A stretch of 31,124 bases of DNA from JBBKWQ01 sp037969115 (GCA_037969115.1 JBBKWQ010000122.1:1-31124); one strand, 5' to 3'; shown: positions 16,688 through 25,028, numbered from the stretch's first letter. Notes: generated by a model from the sequence alone, not told the origin. Program-made: numbers and translations.

Positions 16688-17923
16688 ATGACGTCTCGCG
16701 CCGACCGCCAGTTCGACATCGTGGTGTTCGGTGCCACCAGTTTCGTCGGGCAGATCCTGTGTCGATACCTGGTCGAGCGCCACGGCACCGACGGTGAGCT
16801 CGCGTGGGCCATCGCCGGACGGAGTGCATCGAAGCTCGACTCGGTCGCGGCGACCACGGGCGCCGTCGTGCCCCACATCGTCGCCGACGCATCCGACGCC
16901 GACGCGATGGCGTCGCTGGTCGATTCGACCAGGGTCGTGATCTCGACTGTCGGGCCATACGCGCTCTACGGATCAGAGCTCGTCGCGGCGGCAGCCGCGG
17001 CCGGCACCGACTATTGCGACCTCACCGGTGAGCCACAGTGGATGCAGCGGATGATCGACGCTCACGCAGCAGAGGCCGAGAAGAGCGGTGCTCGCATCGT
17101 GCACACGTGCGGTTTCGACTCGATTCCTTCCGACCTCGGTGTGTGGTTCACCCAGCAACGGGCCGTCGAGAAGTTCGGCGAACCGTGCACGGCCATCGCC
17201 ATGCGGGTGAAGGCGATGAAGGGCGGCGCGAGCGGCGGCACGGTCGCCAGCATGATGAACGTGATGGAGGAGACAGCGAACGATCCCGATCTCCGCAAAG
17301 TTCTGGCCAATCCGTATTCGCTCGCACCCGAAGGCATGCGAAGTGGTGTGACGCAACCGAACGTCACCCTGCCGAAGAACGACGAGGCGTCCGGTGAGTG
17401 GGTCGGCCCGTTCGTGATGGCGTCGATCAACACACGTGTCGTGCACCGGAGTCACGCGCTCCAGGGTCGGCCGTGGGGCGACGGGTTCCTCTACGACGAG
17501 GCGATGATGATGGGGGCTGGCCCCGTGGGTGCCGCCAAGGCCGGTGCATTGGCAGGCGGACTCGGCGGGTTCATGGGCGTTGCGGCATTTGCGCCTGCGC
17601 GCACGTTCCTGAACCGCTTCGTGCTGCCCAAGCCCGGTGAGGGTCCGAGCCCGGCCGCCCAGGAGGCCGGCTACTTCGACATCCGCTTCTTCGGCACGAC
17701 CGCAGACGGTCGCACCATCGCCACCAAGGTCACCGGTGACCGCGACCCCGGCTACGGCTCGACAGCCAAGATGCTCGGCGAGACGGCGTTCGCACTGCTC
17801 CACCTCGGACGCGGTGCCAAGACCGGAGTCGCCGGCGGATTCTGGACCCCGTCGACGGCGCTCGGCGGCACCCTCGTCGGCGCCCTCGAGGCCAACGCGG
17901 GTCTCACGTTCGAGGTGCTCTGA
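16688..17923 (+). CDS. saccharopine dehydrogenase-like / trans-acting enoyl reductase family protein
   Basis: A 411-residue NAD(P)-binding protein. The N-terminal Rossmann fold has VVFGATSFVGQILCRYL and IAGRSASKL, followed by STVGPYALYGSELVAAAAAAG, DYCDLTGEPQW and HTCGFDSIPSDLG. This layout matches the saccharopine-dehydrogenase-like family that includes mycobacterial Rv2449c and the trans-acting enoyl reductase of phthiocerol lipid synthesis (Rv2953). A Gly/Ala-rich hydrophobic stretch (about 275-305) may associate with membranes. True substrate unknown; lysine catabolism is unlikely. It starts 11 bases after larC, and its stop faces the SulP stop across 24 bases. Confidence 0.82.
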   Translation: MTSRADRQFDIVVFGATSFVGQILCRYLVERHGTDGELAWAIAGRSASKLDSVAATTGAVVPHIVADASDADAMASLVDSTRVVISTVGPYALYGSELVAAAAAAGTDYCDLTGEPQWMQRMIDAHAAEAEKSGARIVHTCGFDSIPSDLGVWFTQQRAVEKFGEPCTAIAMRVKAMKGGASGGTVASMMNVMEETANDPDLRKVLANPYSLAPEGMRSGVTQPNVTLPKNDEASGEWVGPFVMASINTRVVHRSHALQGRPWGDGFLYDEAMMMGAGPVGAAKAGALAGGLGGFMGVAAFAPARTFLNRFVLPKPGEGPSPAAQEAGYFDIRFFGTTADGRTIATKVTGDRDPGYGSTAKMLGETAFALLHLGRGAKTGVAGGFWTPSTALGGTLVGALEANAGLTFEVL

Positions 17924-17943
17924 GCAGCCGTCGCGACGACTGC
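17924..17943. terminator. palindrome between convergent stops, possible bidirectional terminator
   Basis: GCAG-C-CGTCG is mirrored by CGACG-A-CTGC with one mismatched pair, a 20-base near-perfect palindrome filling most of the 24 bases between the two convergent stops. It can form a GC-rich hairpin in either transcript. There is no T-tract, so efficient intrinsic termination is uncertain. Confidence 0.4.
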
Positions 17944-17947
17944 GCGC

Positions 17948-19474
17948 TCAGTGCCCGGTCGCCACTTTGCCGGAGTGCGTGTTGTGCAGGGCTTCGGCGT
18001 GCCGATTGAGCCCGACCAACTCGGCGTGGATGCCGCGTTCGGCGAACTTGGCAACGACCGCGTCGAGTGCGACCACGGCCGACGTGTCCCAGATTCGAGC
18101 GCTGCTCAGATCGATCTCGACTCGGCCGACGTTGACTGCGTCGTAATCGAACGAGTGCACGAGATCGTTGGTGGAAGCGAAGAACAGCTCGCCGCTCACG
18201 GCATAGAGCCGCTCGACGTTGTCCGGATCGACCACGCTGGTGACTCGAACCACGTGTGAGACGTGGCGGACGAAGAAGACGGCCGACAAGATCACCCCGG
18301 CACCGACGCCGTAAGCGAGGTTGTGGGTGAACACGACGACCGCGACGGTCGCAGCCATCACGGCCGTCTCGGTGCGCGGCATGCGCTCGAGCGTCTCGGG
18401 CTTGATGCTGTTCCAGTTGAAGGTGCCCTGCGCCACCATGATCATCACCGCGACCAACGCGGCCATGGGGATCTGGGCGACGAGTCCGCCGAGTGCCAGG
18501 ATCAGCACGAGGAGGAAGACGCCCGAAGCGAGGGTCGACAGCCGCGTCCGGCCGCCCGAGCGGTGGTTGATCATCGACTGGCCGATCATGGCGCAGCCGG
18601 CCATACCGCCGAGGAACCCAGTGGCCACGTTGGCGATGCCCTGGCCGCGCGATTCGACGTTCTTGTCGGAGTCGCTGTCGGTCAGGTCGTCGAGGAGCTG
18701 CGCGGTGAGCAGCGATTCGAGCAGGCCAACGAATGCGAGTGTGATCGCGACCGGCAGCAGGATTCGGAGTGTTGCGAAGGCGATCGGCACGTCGGGCAGC
18801 GCCACGAAGGGCAGCGAACTGGGCAGCTCACCCATGTCGCCCACCGTGGGCAGCTGGAGCTTCATCGTGATCGCGGCGCCGGCGAGTACGACGATCGCGA
18901 CGAGCGGCGACGGCACCGCAGTGGTGATGCGAGGAAGGCCGTAGATGATGACGAGTCCGATGGCGATGAAGGCCACGTTCAGACCGAGCTGGCTGCGATC
19001 GACACCGTCGTCGGTCAGGAAGATGTGCGGGATCTGCGCCATGAAGATGAGAATCGCCAGCGCGTTCACGAACCCGAGCATCACCGTGCGCGGAATGAAC
19101 CGCATGAGCGCACCGATGCCGAGGTAACCAAGACCGACCTGGATCACGCCGGCGAGAATGGTGGCGGCGAACAAGTACCCGATGCCGTACTCGTCCACGA
19201 GGGGCACGAGCACCAGCGCCATGGCGCCCGTTGCGGCCGAGATCATTCCGGCGCGGCCACCGACGAACGAGATGATGATGGCGAACGAGAAGGACGCGTA
19301 CAGGCCGACCTTGGGGTCGACGCCGGCGATGATCGAGAACGAGATCGCTTCGGGGATCAACGCGAGCGCAACGACGAGGCCGGACAGCAGATCGGCCTTC
19401 GGGCTGGTCCACCAACTTCGACGGATCGTCCGGGACAGCGCGCGGCGCTGAGCATCGACAGTTTCTAGAGACAC
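17948..19474 (-). CDS. SulP-family anion permease with STAS domain
   Basis: A 508-residue inner-membrane transporter of the SLC26/SulP family (sulfate, bicarbonate or other anions; exact substrate not readable). The membrane part has the family opening DLLSGLVVALALIPEAISFSIIAGVDPKVGLYASF and MAGCAMIGQSMINHRSGGRTRLST. The C-terminal 90 residues form a STAS domain (EIDLSSARIWDTSAVVALDAV). GTG 19474 is chosen because AAGG lies eight bases upstream; GTG 19483 and starts up to 19543 are also open. A 20-base inverted repeat lies just upstream, in the probable 5' leader. Confidence 0.92.
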   Translation of the reverse strand: MSLETVDAQRRALSRTIRRSWWTSPKADLLSGLVVALALIPEAISFSIIAGVDPKVGLYASFSFAIIISFVGGRAGMISAATGAMALVLVPLVDEYGIGYLFAATILAGVIQVGLGYLGIGALMRFIPRTVMLGFVNALAILIFMAQIPHIFLTDDGVDRSQLGLNVAFIAIGLVIIYGLPRITTAVPSPLVAIVVLAGAAITMKLQLPTVGDMGELPSSLPFVALPDVPIAFATLRILLPVAITLAFVGLLESLLTAQLLDDLTDSDSDKNVESRGQGIANVATGFLGGMAGCAMIGQSMINHRSGGRTRLSTLASGVFLLVLILALGGLVAQIPMAALVAVMIMVAQGTFNWNSIKPETLERMPRTETAVMAATVAVVVFTHNLAYGVGAGVILSAVFFVRHVSHVVRVTSVVDPDNVERLYAVSGELFFASTNDLVHSFDYDAVNVGRVEIDLSSARIWDTSAVVALDAVVAKFAERGIHAELVGLNRHAEALHNTHSGKVATGH

Positions 19475-19491
19475 GGAGAACACCTTGGATT

Positions 19492-19511
19492 TCTGGCGTG
19501 TGCACGCCAGA
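19492..19511. promoter_or_regulatory. 20-bp inverted repeat (operator or leader hairpin) upstream of SulP gene
   Basis: TCTGGCGTG and CACGCCAGA form perfect 9-base arms around a 2-base centre. The site lies between a TAGGGT -10 and the GTG start, i.e. within the expected leader RNA, where an 8-base stem with a four-base loop could also form. It would suit a dimeric repressor or a leader-RNA structure. Confidence 0.55.
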
Positions 19512-19542
19512 TGGGGGGTCACAAGGCGCTGAGCGGTCACCA

Positions 19543-19548
19543 ACCCTA
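19543..19548 (-). promoter_or_regulatory. -10 element of SulP gene
   Basis: TAGGGT on the minus strand would start transcription near 19536, giving a leader of about 60 bases that contains the inverted repeat at 19492-19511. Confidence 0.4.
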
Positions 19549-19610
19549 TCGGCGCGAGATCGCCGCGAGTGGAGGCCGACGTTCGTCACGGTCGCGTCAA
19601 GTCCTCGATG

Positions 19611-19616
19611 TACGAT
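19611..19616 (+). promoter_or_regulatory. -10 element of small membrane protein gene
   Basis: TACGAT ends ten bases before the ATG at 19627. No Shine-Dalgarno is visible, so the leader would be at most a few bases. Confidence 0.4.
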
Positions 19617-19626
19617 TCCCACCACG

Positions 19627-19899
19627 ATGGACGAGACGGACGAGATGGAGATCAGCGACGCAGAACTGACCGAGTTGGCCCTAGCAGCCGACCCCGACGC
19701 ACCGATCGACCCCGATGCCGAGCCGTTCGCGATCGACGGTCCGGTTCCCGGGCTCCTGCCCGAGTGGTACATGCCCGTTCCCATGGCAGTGCGGTCGTCG
19801 AAGCGTGCCGCAGTTCTTGCGTTCGTGGCGATCGCTCTGCTGGTCATCAACATCGGTGGCGTCTGCGTGACCTACGGAATTCCCGACCCGGTCTGGTAA
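19627..19899 (+). CDS. small single-span membrane protein, LPEWYMP family
   Basis: A 90-residue protein with an acidic, disordered N-terminus (DETDEMEISDAELTELALAADPDAP), a central LLPEWYMPVPM motif at about 43-53, a basic SSKR stop-transfer-like patch, one hydrophobic helix (about 60-80, AVLAFVAIALLVINIGGVCV) and a short tail ending TYGIPDPVW. The motif is one I recognise from small conserved actinobacterial proteins of unknown function. Topology by the positive-inside rule puts the long N-terminus in the cytoplasm. It sits between the SulP and ABC-F genes with its own probable promoter. The in-frame sequence upstream of 19627 overlaps the SulP control region and is unlikely to be translated. 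Confidence 0.75.
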   Translation: MDETDEMEISDAELTELALAADPDAPIDPDAEPFAIDGPVPGLLPEWYMPVPMAVRSSKRAAVLAFVAIALLVINIGGVCVTYGIPDPVW

Positions 19900-19934
19900 G
19901 CGAAACCCCGCGGCGGCCGACGTGGGCAAAGCCC

Positions 19935-19940
19935 TAGCCT
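19935..19940 (+). promoter_or_regulatory. -10 element of ABC-F gene
   Basis: TAGCCT ends six bases before the ATG at 19947 with no ribosome site, the textbook geometry for a leaderless mRNA. Confidence 0.5.
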
Positions 19941-19946
19941 CGCACG

Positions 19947-21536
19947 ATGGGTTCCATTCAATTCAGCCACGTGGGCTGGAAACTGCCGAGCGGCGAGGAG
20001 CTGCTGAGCGATGTGTCCTTCGCGGTCGGCAACGGCGAGCGGGTGGCACTCGTCGGCGCCAACGGGGTCGGGAAGTCGACGCTGATCCGCATGGTCTGCG
20101 GCGACACCGACGCCACGAGCGGCACGATCTCGATCGACGGTCGGCTCGGCATCATGCGCCAGCTGGTCGGCGCCAACGCCGGCCGGGGAGACAATGACGC
20201 CCCGGTGACGGTACGCGACCTGTTGCTCTCGCTCTCGCCCGAGCGGATCATCGACGCGGCAACGCAGCTCGAGCGAGCGCAGGCACAACTCGATGTCGAC
20301 CCGATGAAGTATGCGGAAGCGCTGAGCCACTGGGGTGAGGTCGGTGGCTACGACATCGAGGTGCAGTGGGACGAGGCCGTGGGCCGCACGCTCGGCCAGG
20401 ACCTCGCCGACGTCGATCAGCGGCCGCTCCCGACGCTGAGTGGCGGCGAGCAGAAACGCATGGCACTCGAGTTCCTGCTTCGCGGCGAAGCCGACATCCT
20501 GGTGCTCGATGAGCCCGACAACTTCCTCGATGTGCCGGCCAAACGCTGGTTGGAGTCACAACTGCAGTCGACACGCAAGACCGTGGTGTTCGTGAGTCAC
20601 GACCGCGAACTCCTCGCTGCCGCCGCGAACAAGATCGTCACCGTCGAGGCCGAAGGCACCTGGAGCCACGGCGGCGGCTTCGCGACGTACGCCGAGGCGA
20701 AGAAGCTCCAGCACGAGAAGCGCTCGCGAGATACTGCGCTCTTCGACGACGAACGCAAGCGGCTCGAAGGGATGGTTGCGGAGATGCGACGCCGCGCCAA
20801 GATGAGCGACACGTTCGCGCCGAAGTTGAAGGCCGCCGAATCTCGCCTCCGTCTCTTTCTCGACAAGAACGACCGGCCCATCGAACTCCGCGACCAGCAG
20901 ATCGACGTTCGGCTTCGCGGCGCGCGCACGGGCAAGCGGGCGGTGATCATCGAGCAGCTCGAACTGTCCGGCCTCACCGACCCCTTCGATCTCGAGCTCT
21001 GGTACGGCGAGCGTGTCGCGGTGCTCGGGGGCAACGGCGTCGGAAAGAGTCACTTCCTCCGTCTTCTGGCGGGACAGCACGTGCATCACGACGGAACGTG
21101 GCGCCTCGGCGCGGGCGTGGTCGCCGGGTTGTTCCACCAGACACACGATCATCCCGAGTGGGTCGGCCGCACGCCTGTCGAGATCTTGCACGACCACGAC
21201 GTCGTGTTGGGTCCCGCGATGGGCATGCTGCGCCGCTACGAGATCCAGGACAACGCGCACCAGCCGTTCGAAACGCTTTCAGGTGGACAGCAGGCCAGAT
21301 TTCAGATCCTGCTGCTCGAGCGGTCGGGCGCCACCCTGCTGCTGCTCGACGAGCCGACGGACAACCTCGACCTCGTCTCCGCCGAGGCGCTGGAGGTCGG
21401 TTTGAACCAGTTCGAAGGCACCGTCATCGCGGTGACCCACGACCGCTGGTTCCTGCGCGGCTTCGATCGATTCGTCGTGTTCGGCGACGATTGTGCGGTC
21501 ACGGATCACATGGACTGTCCGGCGGCGTGGAGGTAG
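19947..21536 (+). CDS. ABC-F family ATPase
   Basis: A 529-residue soluble protein with two ABC ATPase domains and no membrane segment. Domain 1 has Walker A GANGVGKST (37-45), signature LSGGEQKR and Walker B LVLDEPDNFLD. Domain 2 has GGNGVGKSH, LSGGQQAR and LLLDEPTDNLD. A charged helical linker (about 245-310) joins them. ABC-F proteins act on ribosomes in translation control or antibiotic protection. The usual LDEPTNHLD is altered in both halves (PDNFLD and PTDNLD), so it is not a canonical EttA. It follows the 90-residue gene by 47 bases and converges on the GMC gene with 18 bases between stops. Confidence 0.9.
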   Translation: MGSIQFSHVGWKLPSGEELLSDVSFAVGNGERVALVGANGVGKSTLIRMVCGDTDATSGTISIDGRLGIMRQLVGANAGRGDNDAPVTVRDLLLSLSPERIIDAATQLERAQAQLDVDPMKYAEALSHWGEVGGYDIEVQWDEAVGRTLGQDLADVDQRPLPTLSGGEQKRMALEFLLRGEADILVLDEPDNFLDVPAKRWLESQLQSTRKTVVFVSHDRELLAAAANKIVTVEAEGTWSHGGGFATYAEAKKLQHEKRSRDTALFDDERKRLEGMVAEMRRRAKMSDTFAPKLKAAESRLRLFLDKNDRPIELRDQQIDVRLRGARTGKRAVIIEQLELSGLTDPFDLELWYGERVAVLGGNGVGKSHFLRLLAGQHVHHDGTWRLGAGVVAGLFHQTHDHPEWVGRTPVEILHDHDVVLGPAMGMLRRYEIQDNAHQPFETLSGGQQARFQILLLERSGATLLLLDEPTDNLDLVSAEALEVGLNQFEGTVIAVTHDRWFLRGFDRFVVFGDDCAVTDHMDCPAAWR

Positions 21537-21554
21537 GGCCCGGCGCCGTGCTCG

Positions 21555-23024
21555 TCACGCGACGTCGCGAGCGAGCTGGTCGGCTGCGCGGATCGCCAGT
21601 GCCATCGCGGTGAGTGTCGGGTTCTTCTCGGGACCGGTGGTGAAGCAGCTCATGTCGGCCACCACCACGCTGGGCAGATCGTGCACCCGGTTGAACGAAT
21701 CGACCACGCCGAACTTTCGATCGCGATGCATGCGCGCGGTGCCGGCGAAGTGCACCGATGAACCCGGGCGAAGCGAGTGGAACGGGCCGGGAATCTCGAT
21801 GCGCAGCCCAGCCCCAGCCAGCACGGTGCGCAGTCGTTCGCGAGCGAACTCCATGTTTCGCATCGCTGCATCGTCGTAGGCGAGGTCGATGCGTGGCCGG
21901 TCGCCGACCGCGTCGGCAGCGCCAGATCGTTCGAGGGTCACACCGATGTCGGGCCTCGGCACCATCGTGCCGAAGACCTGAACGCCGACGACATCGACGC
22001 GTCGACGCATGAGCGACTTGATGCGCTGCAGACCCGATGTCAGGCCAACCGTGTGAGAGGTTCCCATCAACGGTTCGGAGTCCGCATACGGCGCGCGAGC
22101 CACGTAGACGGGGTGGGCGAGCGCCCGCATCGGCCGCTCCGTGGTCGCCGTCCACCACTCCCGTGGATGGTCGTGGAGGTAACGCCCGACCAGACCCTCT
22201 TCGTTGCCGATGCCGTTGGGGTGTTCGGACGACGTCGAACGCAGCAGGATCATCGTGGAGTCGATCGTTCCTGCCGCGACCACGACGGCGCGCGCCCGCT
22301 GCACGCGGGTCTGCCCCGACGCCCGGTCGATGTAGCACACCGACTCGGCGCGACCGTTTGCGGCAGTGATGCGGTCGACGTGGGCGCCGCGCCGCAGCAG
22401 GAAACGCGGCGACTCGAGCAGCGATTGGAGGACGCAGTGGTAACTGTCGAATTCGCTACCGCGCAACGCCACCATCCAGGGGTGTCCCTTTGCCATGGGG
22501 AGGGCGCCCACACCGTCACCGTTGTCGTTCGCCGCACTCGCGAGCTCTGCCCAGTCCGAAGGCAACCGAACACGATGACGAAGCCGATTGGACGGGACAC
22601 CATTCAGTTTCTCGCCGGCCGTCACGGTCAGGTGGTGTTCGGCGATCTCGTAGTACGGCTCCAACTCGCCGTAGGTCACCGGCCAGACGTATCGCTCGTC
22701 GAGCCGGCCGCCGTCGTCGAAGTCGGCCGGCGCGAATCGGGGCACCGCCGCGGTCCAGTGGTTGGAAAGACCACCCTGCGACAAGCTGGAGAACCAGTCG
22801 ACGTTCTCGGCCGTGTCCGATGACTTCCGGTAGTCGGTGCCGGAGAACCGCTTCCGGAACACGGTGTGATCGGCCACACGAACCACGACGCCACGAGGTG
22901 CCATCGTGCCGGAGTCGAGCATCACCACATCGAGCCCCCGCTCGACCAGTCGTGCCGCTGCCACGGCGCCGGACGGGCCGCTCCCGATGACGACGACCGG
23001 TTCGTCTGACACGCCCGACGTCAT
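21555..23024 (-). CDS. GMC-type FAD-dependent oxidoreductase
   Basis: A 489-residue flavoprotein. The N-terminal VVVIGSGPSGAVAAARL (GSGPSG at 14-19) binds FAD; SLSQGGLSNHWTAAVPRF is the second cofactor segment. The C-terminal block with SVHFAGTARMH, VVDSFNRVHDLPSVVVADMSCF and EKNPTLTAMALAIRAAD supplies the His/Asn pair expected in GMC enzymes. It resembles the bacterial subgroup acting on sugars or secondary alcohols more than BetA, but the substrate is not predictable. The ATG at 23024 overlaps the aldo/keto reductase stop (ATGA), so the two are translationally coupled and may act on related compounds. Confidence 0.87.
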   Translation of the reverse strand: MTSGVSDEPVVVIGSGPSGAVAAARLVERGLDVVMLDSGTMAPRGVVVRVADHTVFRKRFSGTDYRKSSDTAENVDWFSSLSQGGLSNHWTAAVPRFAPADFDDGGRLDERYVWPVTYGELEPYYEIAEHHLTVTAGEKLNGVPSNRLRHRVRLPSDWAELASAANDNGDGVGALPMAKGHPWMVALRGSEFDSYHCVLQSLLESPRFLLRRGAHVDRITAANGRAESVCYIDRASGQTRVQRARAVVVAAGTIDSTMILLRSTSSEHPNGIGNEEGLVGRYLHDHPREWWTATTERPMRALAHPVYVARAPYADSEPLMGTSHTVGLTSGLQRIKSLMRRRVDVVGVQVFGTMVPRPDIGVTLERSGAADAVGDRPRIDLAYDDAAMRNMEFARERLRTVLAGAGLRIEIPGPFHSLRPGSSVHFAGTARMHRDRKFGVVDSFNRVHDLPSVVVADMSCFTTGPEKNPTLTAMALAIRAADQLARDVA

Positions 23025-24022
23025 CGGACGTCTCCGGGCGATTGCTCGAACGTGCTGCGAGCCGAATCGATGGCCGCCGCGACATCGTCGGGGAGCGCCG
23101 GCAACTCGGAGAGCGCGACGTTCCGCCGAAGGTGATCTCGCGAGCTCATGCCGACGAGCATCGTCGACACATGGCTGTGTCGCCGCACCCATCGAACGGC
23201 AAGCTCGTCGATTCCCATCCCGGCCTGAGTGGCGATGTCGGCAAAAGCCCGGATGAGGGTGGACTTGGGATGCGTCGACACCGAGTCGATGTCGTTCATG
23301 GCGGCCGCCAGGACCCCACCGCCCAGGACCCCACGCGCCCAGATCTGGACATCGCCGATGCGGGCCGATTCGAACACCTCGCGACTCGCCTCTGGATCGA
23401 GCACGCCGAACGGCAGTTGGATCACGTCGAGATTCGCCGCACCGACCCACTCCCGAGCCGATTCGACCGACTCACTGCCGACGCCGAAACGACGGACGAG
23501 TCCTCGTTCACGAAGTCCTTGCAGCTCGTCGAGCAGCCCCGGCACGAATACAACGGGTCCGTGGAGCTGGAGCACGTCGACGTAGTCGGTCCCGAGCCGC
23601 TGCACGCTGGCCTCGACCGCCGCGGTGATGTGGGCCGGCGAGAAGTCCTGGTGCTGATAGCTGCCACCCGGGCCCGAGGTTCCGATCGGTGCGTCACCGT
23701 CGGTGGACGCGATCCTCGCCCTTGCCGCGGTCACGGCTCGCTGCACGGTTGCCGCGATCCGCCGCGCCCGTTGCTCGTGGCTCGACCGCGGTCGGAACAC
23801 ATAGCCGGCCTTGGTCGAGATGGTGACGTGCTGACGTCGGTCAGCGAGCGCCCGACCGAGAAGGCGTTCGCTCGAGCCGTTCCCGTACGCGTCGGCAGTG
23901 TCGAACACCGTGACCCCGAGATCGATCGCTGTGCGAACCAGCTTGATCTGCTCGCTCGTGCTCGCCGTGTTCGACGCACTTCCCAGGTTCACGCACCCAC
24001 ATCCGACCTGCACCGGTGTCAT
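23021..24022 (-). CDS. aldo/keto reductase
   Basis: A 333-residue AKR-fold enzyme with the catalytic tetrad positions filled: D41 and Y46 (FDTADAYGNGSSE), K71 (STKAGY) and H154 (LQLHGP). A 30-residue Gly/Ser-rich insertion (about 100-130) sits between strands 3 and 4. The ATG at 24022 is only one base from a strong AGGAGG (24029-24024); GTG 24013, ten bases from it, may be the real start and would remove three residues. Coupled to the downstream GMC gene and 65 bases after the thioesterase gene on the same strand. Confidence 0.88.
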   Translation of the reverse strand: MTPVQVGCGCVNLGSASNTASTSEQIKLVRTAIDLGVTVFDTADAYGNGSSERLLGRALADRRQHVTISTKAGYVFRPRSSHEQRARRIAATVQRAVTAARARIASTDGDAPIGTSGPGGSYQHQDFSPAHITAAVEASVQRLGTDYVDVLQLHGPVVFVPGLLDELQGLRERGLVRRFGVGSESVESAREWVGAANLDVIQLPFGVLDPEASREVFESARIGDVQIWARGVLGGGVLAAAMNDIDSVSTHPKSTLIRAFADIATQAGMGIDELAVRWVRRHSHVSTMLVGMSSRDHLRRNVALSELPALPDDVAAAIDSARSTFEQSPGDVR

Positions 24023-24087
24023 ACCTCCTCATATCCGCCGAACTGGCGAAGCTACCGCATGCCGGCGAATTCGCTCCACGATGACGA

Positions 24088-24927
24088 TCACCGAATGCCC
24101 CGACCGTCACTCTCGACGACCCTGCGGAGCAGAACCTGTTGGGCGATCGTCGCGACGTGCGTCGCGTCGTCGGTGAGCACGTCGCCGGTCACGAGGCCGC
24201 GACTTCCTGACAGGCCGTGCGACCGCGTGTCGAACCAGTGCCAGCGATCGGCCCGACTCGGGCGATGGAACCACACCGAATGGTCGAGGCTCGCGCCCTG
24301 GAAGCTGCTGCGATCGCTGATCTCGTTCTCGAAATCGGGATGAGGTGAGCGGGCAGCGCGCGATGGTGCCGCGTCCGACATGAACGCGAGTGCGCAAGCG
24401 TGATCGACCGGGTCGTCGCCGATGTCGGCGGTGAGTCGCAGCCAATAGCCCAGCCGCCGATCGGCGAGTTCGGTTGCCCGGCGATCGATCATTCGTCCCC
24501 ACGAGTAGTCGGTCAGGGCGGGGTCGTCGGGCCTCGGGAGATCGTCGGGAAACGTCGCGAGTTGCTCGTCGGCCTCGTTCTCCACGACCTGGAACGACGC
24601 CGACAGGTTGAGGATCGCACCGCTCGACTGGCGTGCCACGACCTGACGGGTCGTGAACGACCGGCCGTCTCGCAACCGCTCGACCTCGTATCGAATCGGC
24701 TCGTCGGGTGAGCCCGGTCGGATGAAGTACGAGTGCAGCGAGTGCACCGGACGGTCGTCCGGCACCGTCTGGGCGGCGGCCCGTAGGGCTTGGGCGACGA
24801 CCTGGCCACCGAACAGGCGCCCACCCCACGGGTACCGGACGCCGATGCCGACGAACGTATCGGGGCCGTGCGGCTCGAGGCGCAGCAGATCGGAGAACTC
24901 GACCTCGTGGATCCGGGGTGCACGCAT
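24088..24927 (-). CDS. acyl-CoA thioesterase II (TesB-like)
   Basis: A 279-residue double-hotdog thioesterase hydrolysing acyl-CoA. The first hotdog carries VRYPWGGRLFGGQVVAQALRAA and HSLHSYFIRPG; the second carries GASLDHSVWFHRPSRADRWHWFD, whose aspartate matches the catalytic Asp of TesB, then GSRGLVTGDVLT and VATIAQQVLLR. The ATG at 24927 is chosen as closest to the homology; ATG 24945 and TTG 24954 are also open. Upstream is a 149-base divergent region shared with the ferredoxin gene. It may be co-transcribed with the AKR and GMC genes. Confidence 0.9.
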   Translation of the reverse strand: MRAPRIHEVEFSDLLRLEPHGPDTFVGIGVRYPWGGRLFGGQVVAQALRAAAQTVPDDRPVHSLHSYFIRPGSPDEPIRYEVERLRDGRSFTTRQVVARQSSGAILNLSASFQVVENEADEQLATFPDDLPRPDDPALTDYSWGRMIDRRATELADRRLGYWLRLTADIGDDPVDHACALAFMSDAAPSRAARSPHPDFENEISDRSSFQGASLDHSVWFHRPSRADRWHWFDTRSHGLSGSRGLVTGDVLTDDATHVATIAQQVLLRRVVESDGRGIR

Positions 24928-24980
24928 ACGAGGAGTCTGGCGCATCGAGCGCAACCATCAAGATTTCCCGAGACCACGTG

Positions 24981-24997
24981 GGTGGCGTTGGGCCACC
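24981..24997. repeat. short inverted repeat in thioesterase/ferredoxin intergenic region
   Basis: GGTGGC (24981-24986) and GCCACC (24992-24997) surround a five-base centre. It could be a hairpin or half of a regulator site; no function is assigned. Confidence 0.3.
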
Positions 24998-25004
24998 GGC
25001 TTCT

Positions 25005-25028
25005 GAGTGCCTAAAGTCTGAGGCACTC
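25005..25028. promoter_or_regulatory. 24-bp inverted repeat over ferredoxin -10, candidate operator
   Basis: Perfect 8-base arms GAGTGCCT and AGGCACTC flank an 8-base spacer. A TAAAGT -10 hexamer (25012-25017) lies across the arm/spacer border, so a bound dimer would block transcription of the ferredoxin gene. The predicted leader to the ATG at 25077 is about 50 bases. Confidence 0.6.

Noticed and set aside
18263..19468. 401-codon plus-strand open frame opposite the SulP gene
   Set aside because: Asp/Glu/His/Arg-rich mirror of transmembrane codons with no motif; the SulP protein explains the region.
23042..24343. 433-codon plus-strand open frame opposite the aldo/keto reductase
   Set aside because: No recognisable fold; overlaps the AKR tetrad-bearing gene and the thioesterase gene in antisense.
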